Source of the DNA: Burkholderiales bacterium
GTDB lineage: Bacteria > Pseudomonadota > Gammaproteobacteria > Burkholderiales > SG8-39
Assembly: GCA_020846575.1 (NCBI GenBank)
Contig: JADLDQ010000180.1
Coordinates: 1 to 5,476, forward strand
Direction: 5' to 3'
DNA length: 5,476 bases
Below are positions 5,377 through 5,476 of this stretch, one piece after another. Under the pieces are notes generated by a model, which saw only the letters and a program-made list of their open reading frames with translations, ran no database searches and was not told the DNA's origin. A program made the position numbers and the translations under genes. Within the stretch, counting starts at the first letter, position 1. Each line of letters begins with the position of its first letter.

Positions 5377-5476
5377 GAGATATCCTCCCCATCCGTCCTG
5401 CAAGTCCTGGAATCCGGCATCGCGACGGACACGCACCGCCGGCGTCGCCCTGCAAGCGGGTGCCGGGCCGAAATTC
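5377..5476 (-). promoter_or_regulatory. Upstream region of the Bug protein gene with a strong ribosome site
   Basis: On the minus strand GGGGAGGAT (complement of 5382-5390) is a strong Shine-Dalgarno sequence whose GGAGG core lies 7 nt before the ATG at 5376, and it decides that start. No convincing -35/-10 pair is visible before the window ends. Two copies of CCTGCAAG (plus-strand orientation, 5397-5404 and 5449-5456) lie 52 bp apart; a regulator could bind them, but this may be chance. Confidence 0.45.

Overview
The window is GC-rich (by eye roughly two thirds G+C). It reads as the chromosome of a high-GC proteobacterium, most likely a betaproteobacterium of the Burkholderiales type. The clues are a Bug-type (tripartite tricarboxylate transporter) periplasmic binding protein, a family strongly expanded in that group, together with an IS66 remnant and strong GC bias at third codon positions. 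No rRNA or other direct taxonomic marker is present, so this placement is inference.

Layout. (1) Bases 1-273, + strand: the 3' part of an IS66-family transposase that runs in from outside the window. It loses homology just before the block holding the last catalytic acidic residue, so it is a dead fragment. (2) 372-1508, - strand: a membrane-anchored HtrA/Deg-type serine protease with an intact His-Asp-Ser triad and one PDZ domain, closest in motif order to the DEG1 type. A GC-rich hairpin lies just after its stop. (3) 1509-1703: a divergent intergenic region with a candidate promoter and a 5'-leader hairpin for the next gene. (4) 1704-2729, + strand: guaC, GMP reductase, complete, with a run of eight G at its 3' end. 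(5) 2862-4139, + strand: a divergent Nramp-family (SLC11) metal-ion transporter. It is preceded by a possible 35-codon upstream ORF whose stop overlaps the transporter start as ATGA. (6) 4140-4374: a convergent intergenic region with several GC-rich hairpins, including two mutually exclusive stems. (7) 4375-5376, - strand: an exported Bug/TctC-like solute-binding protein with no transporter membrane genes visible beside it.

The genes do not form an evident pathway. They look like ordinary housekeeping and transport genes placed next to each other: envelope protein quality control, purine salvage, metal-ion uptake and carboxylate scavenging. Only guaC and the Nramp gene share a strand and could be co-transcribed. 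I do not see a CRISPR array, defence system, toxin-antitoxin pair, tRNA or rRNA. The most interesting points are the altered metal site of the Nramp protein and the upstream-ORF/G-tract arrangement between guaC and that gene.
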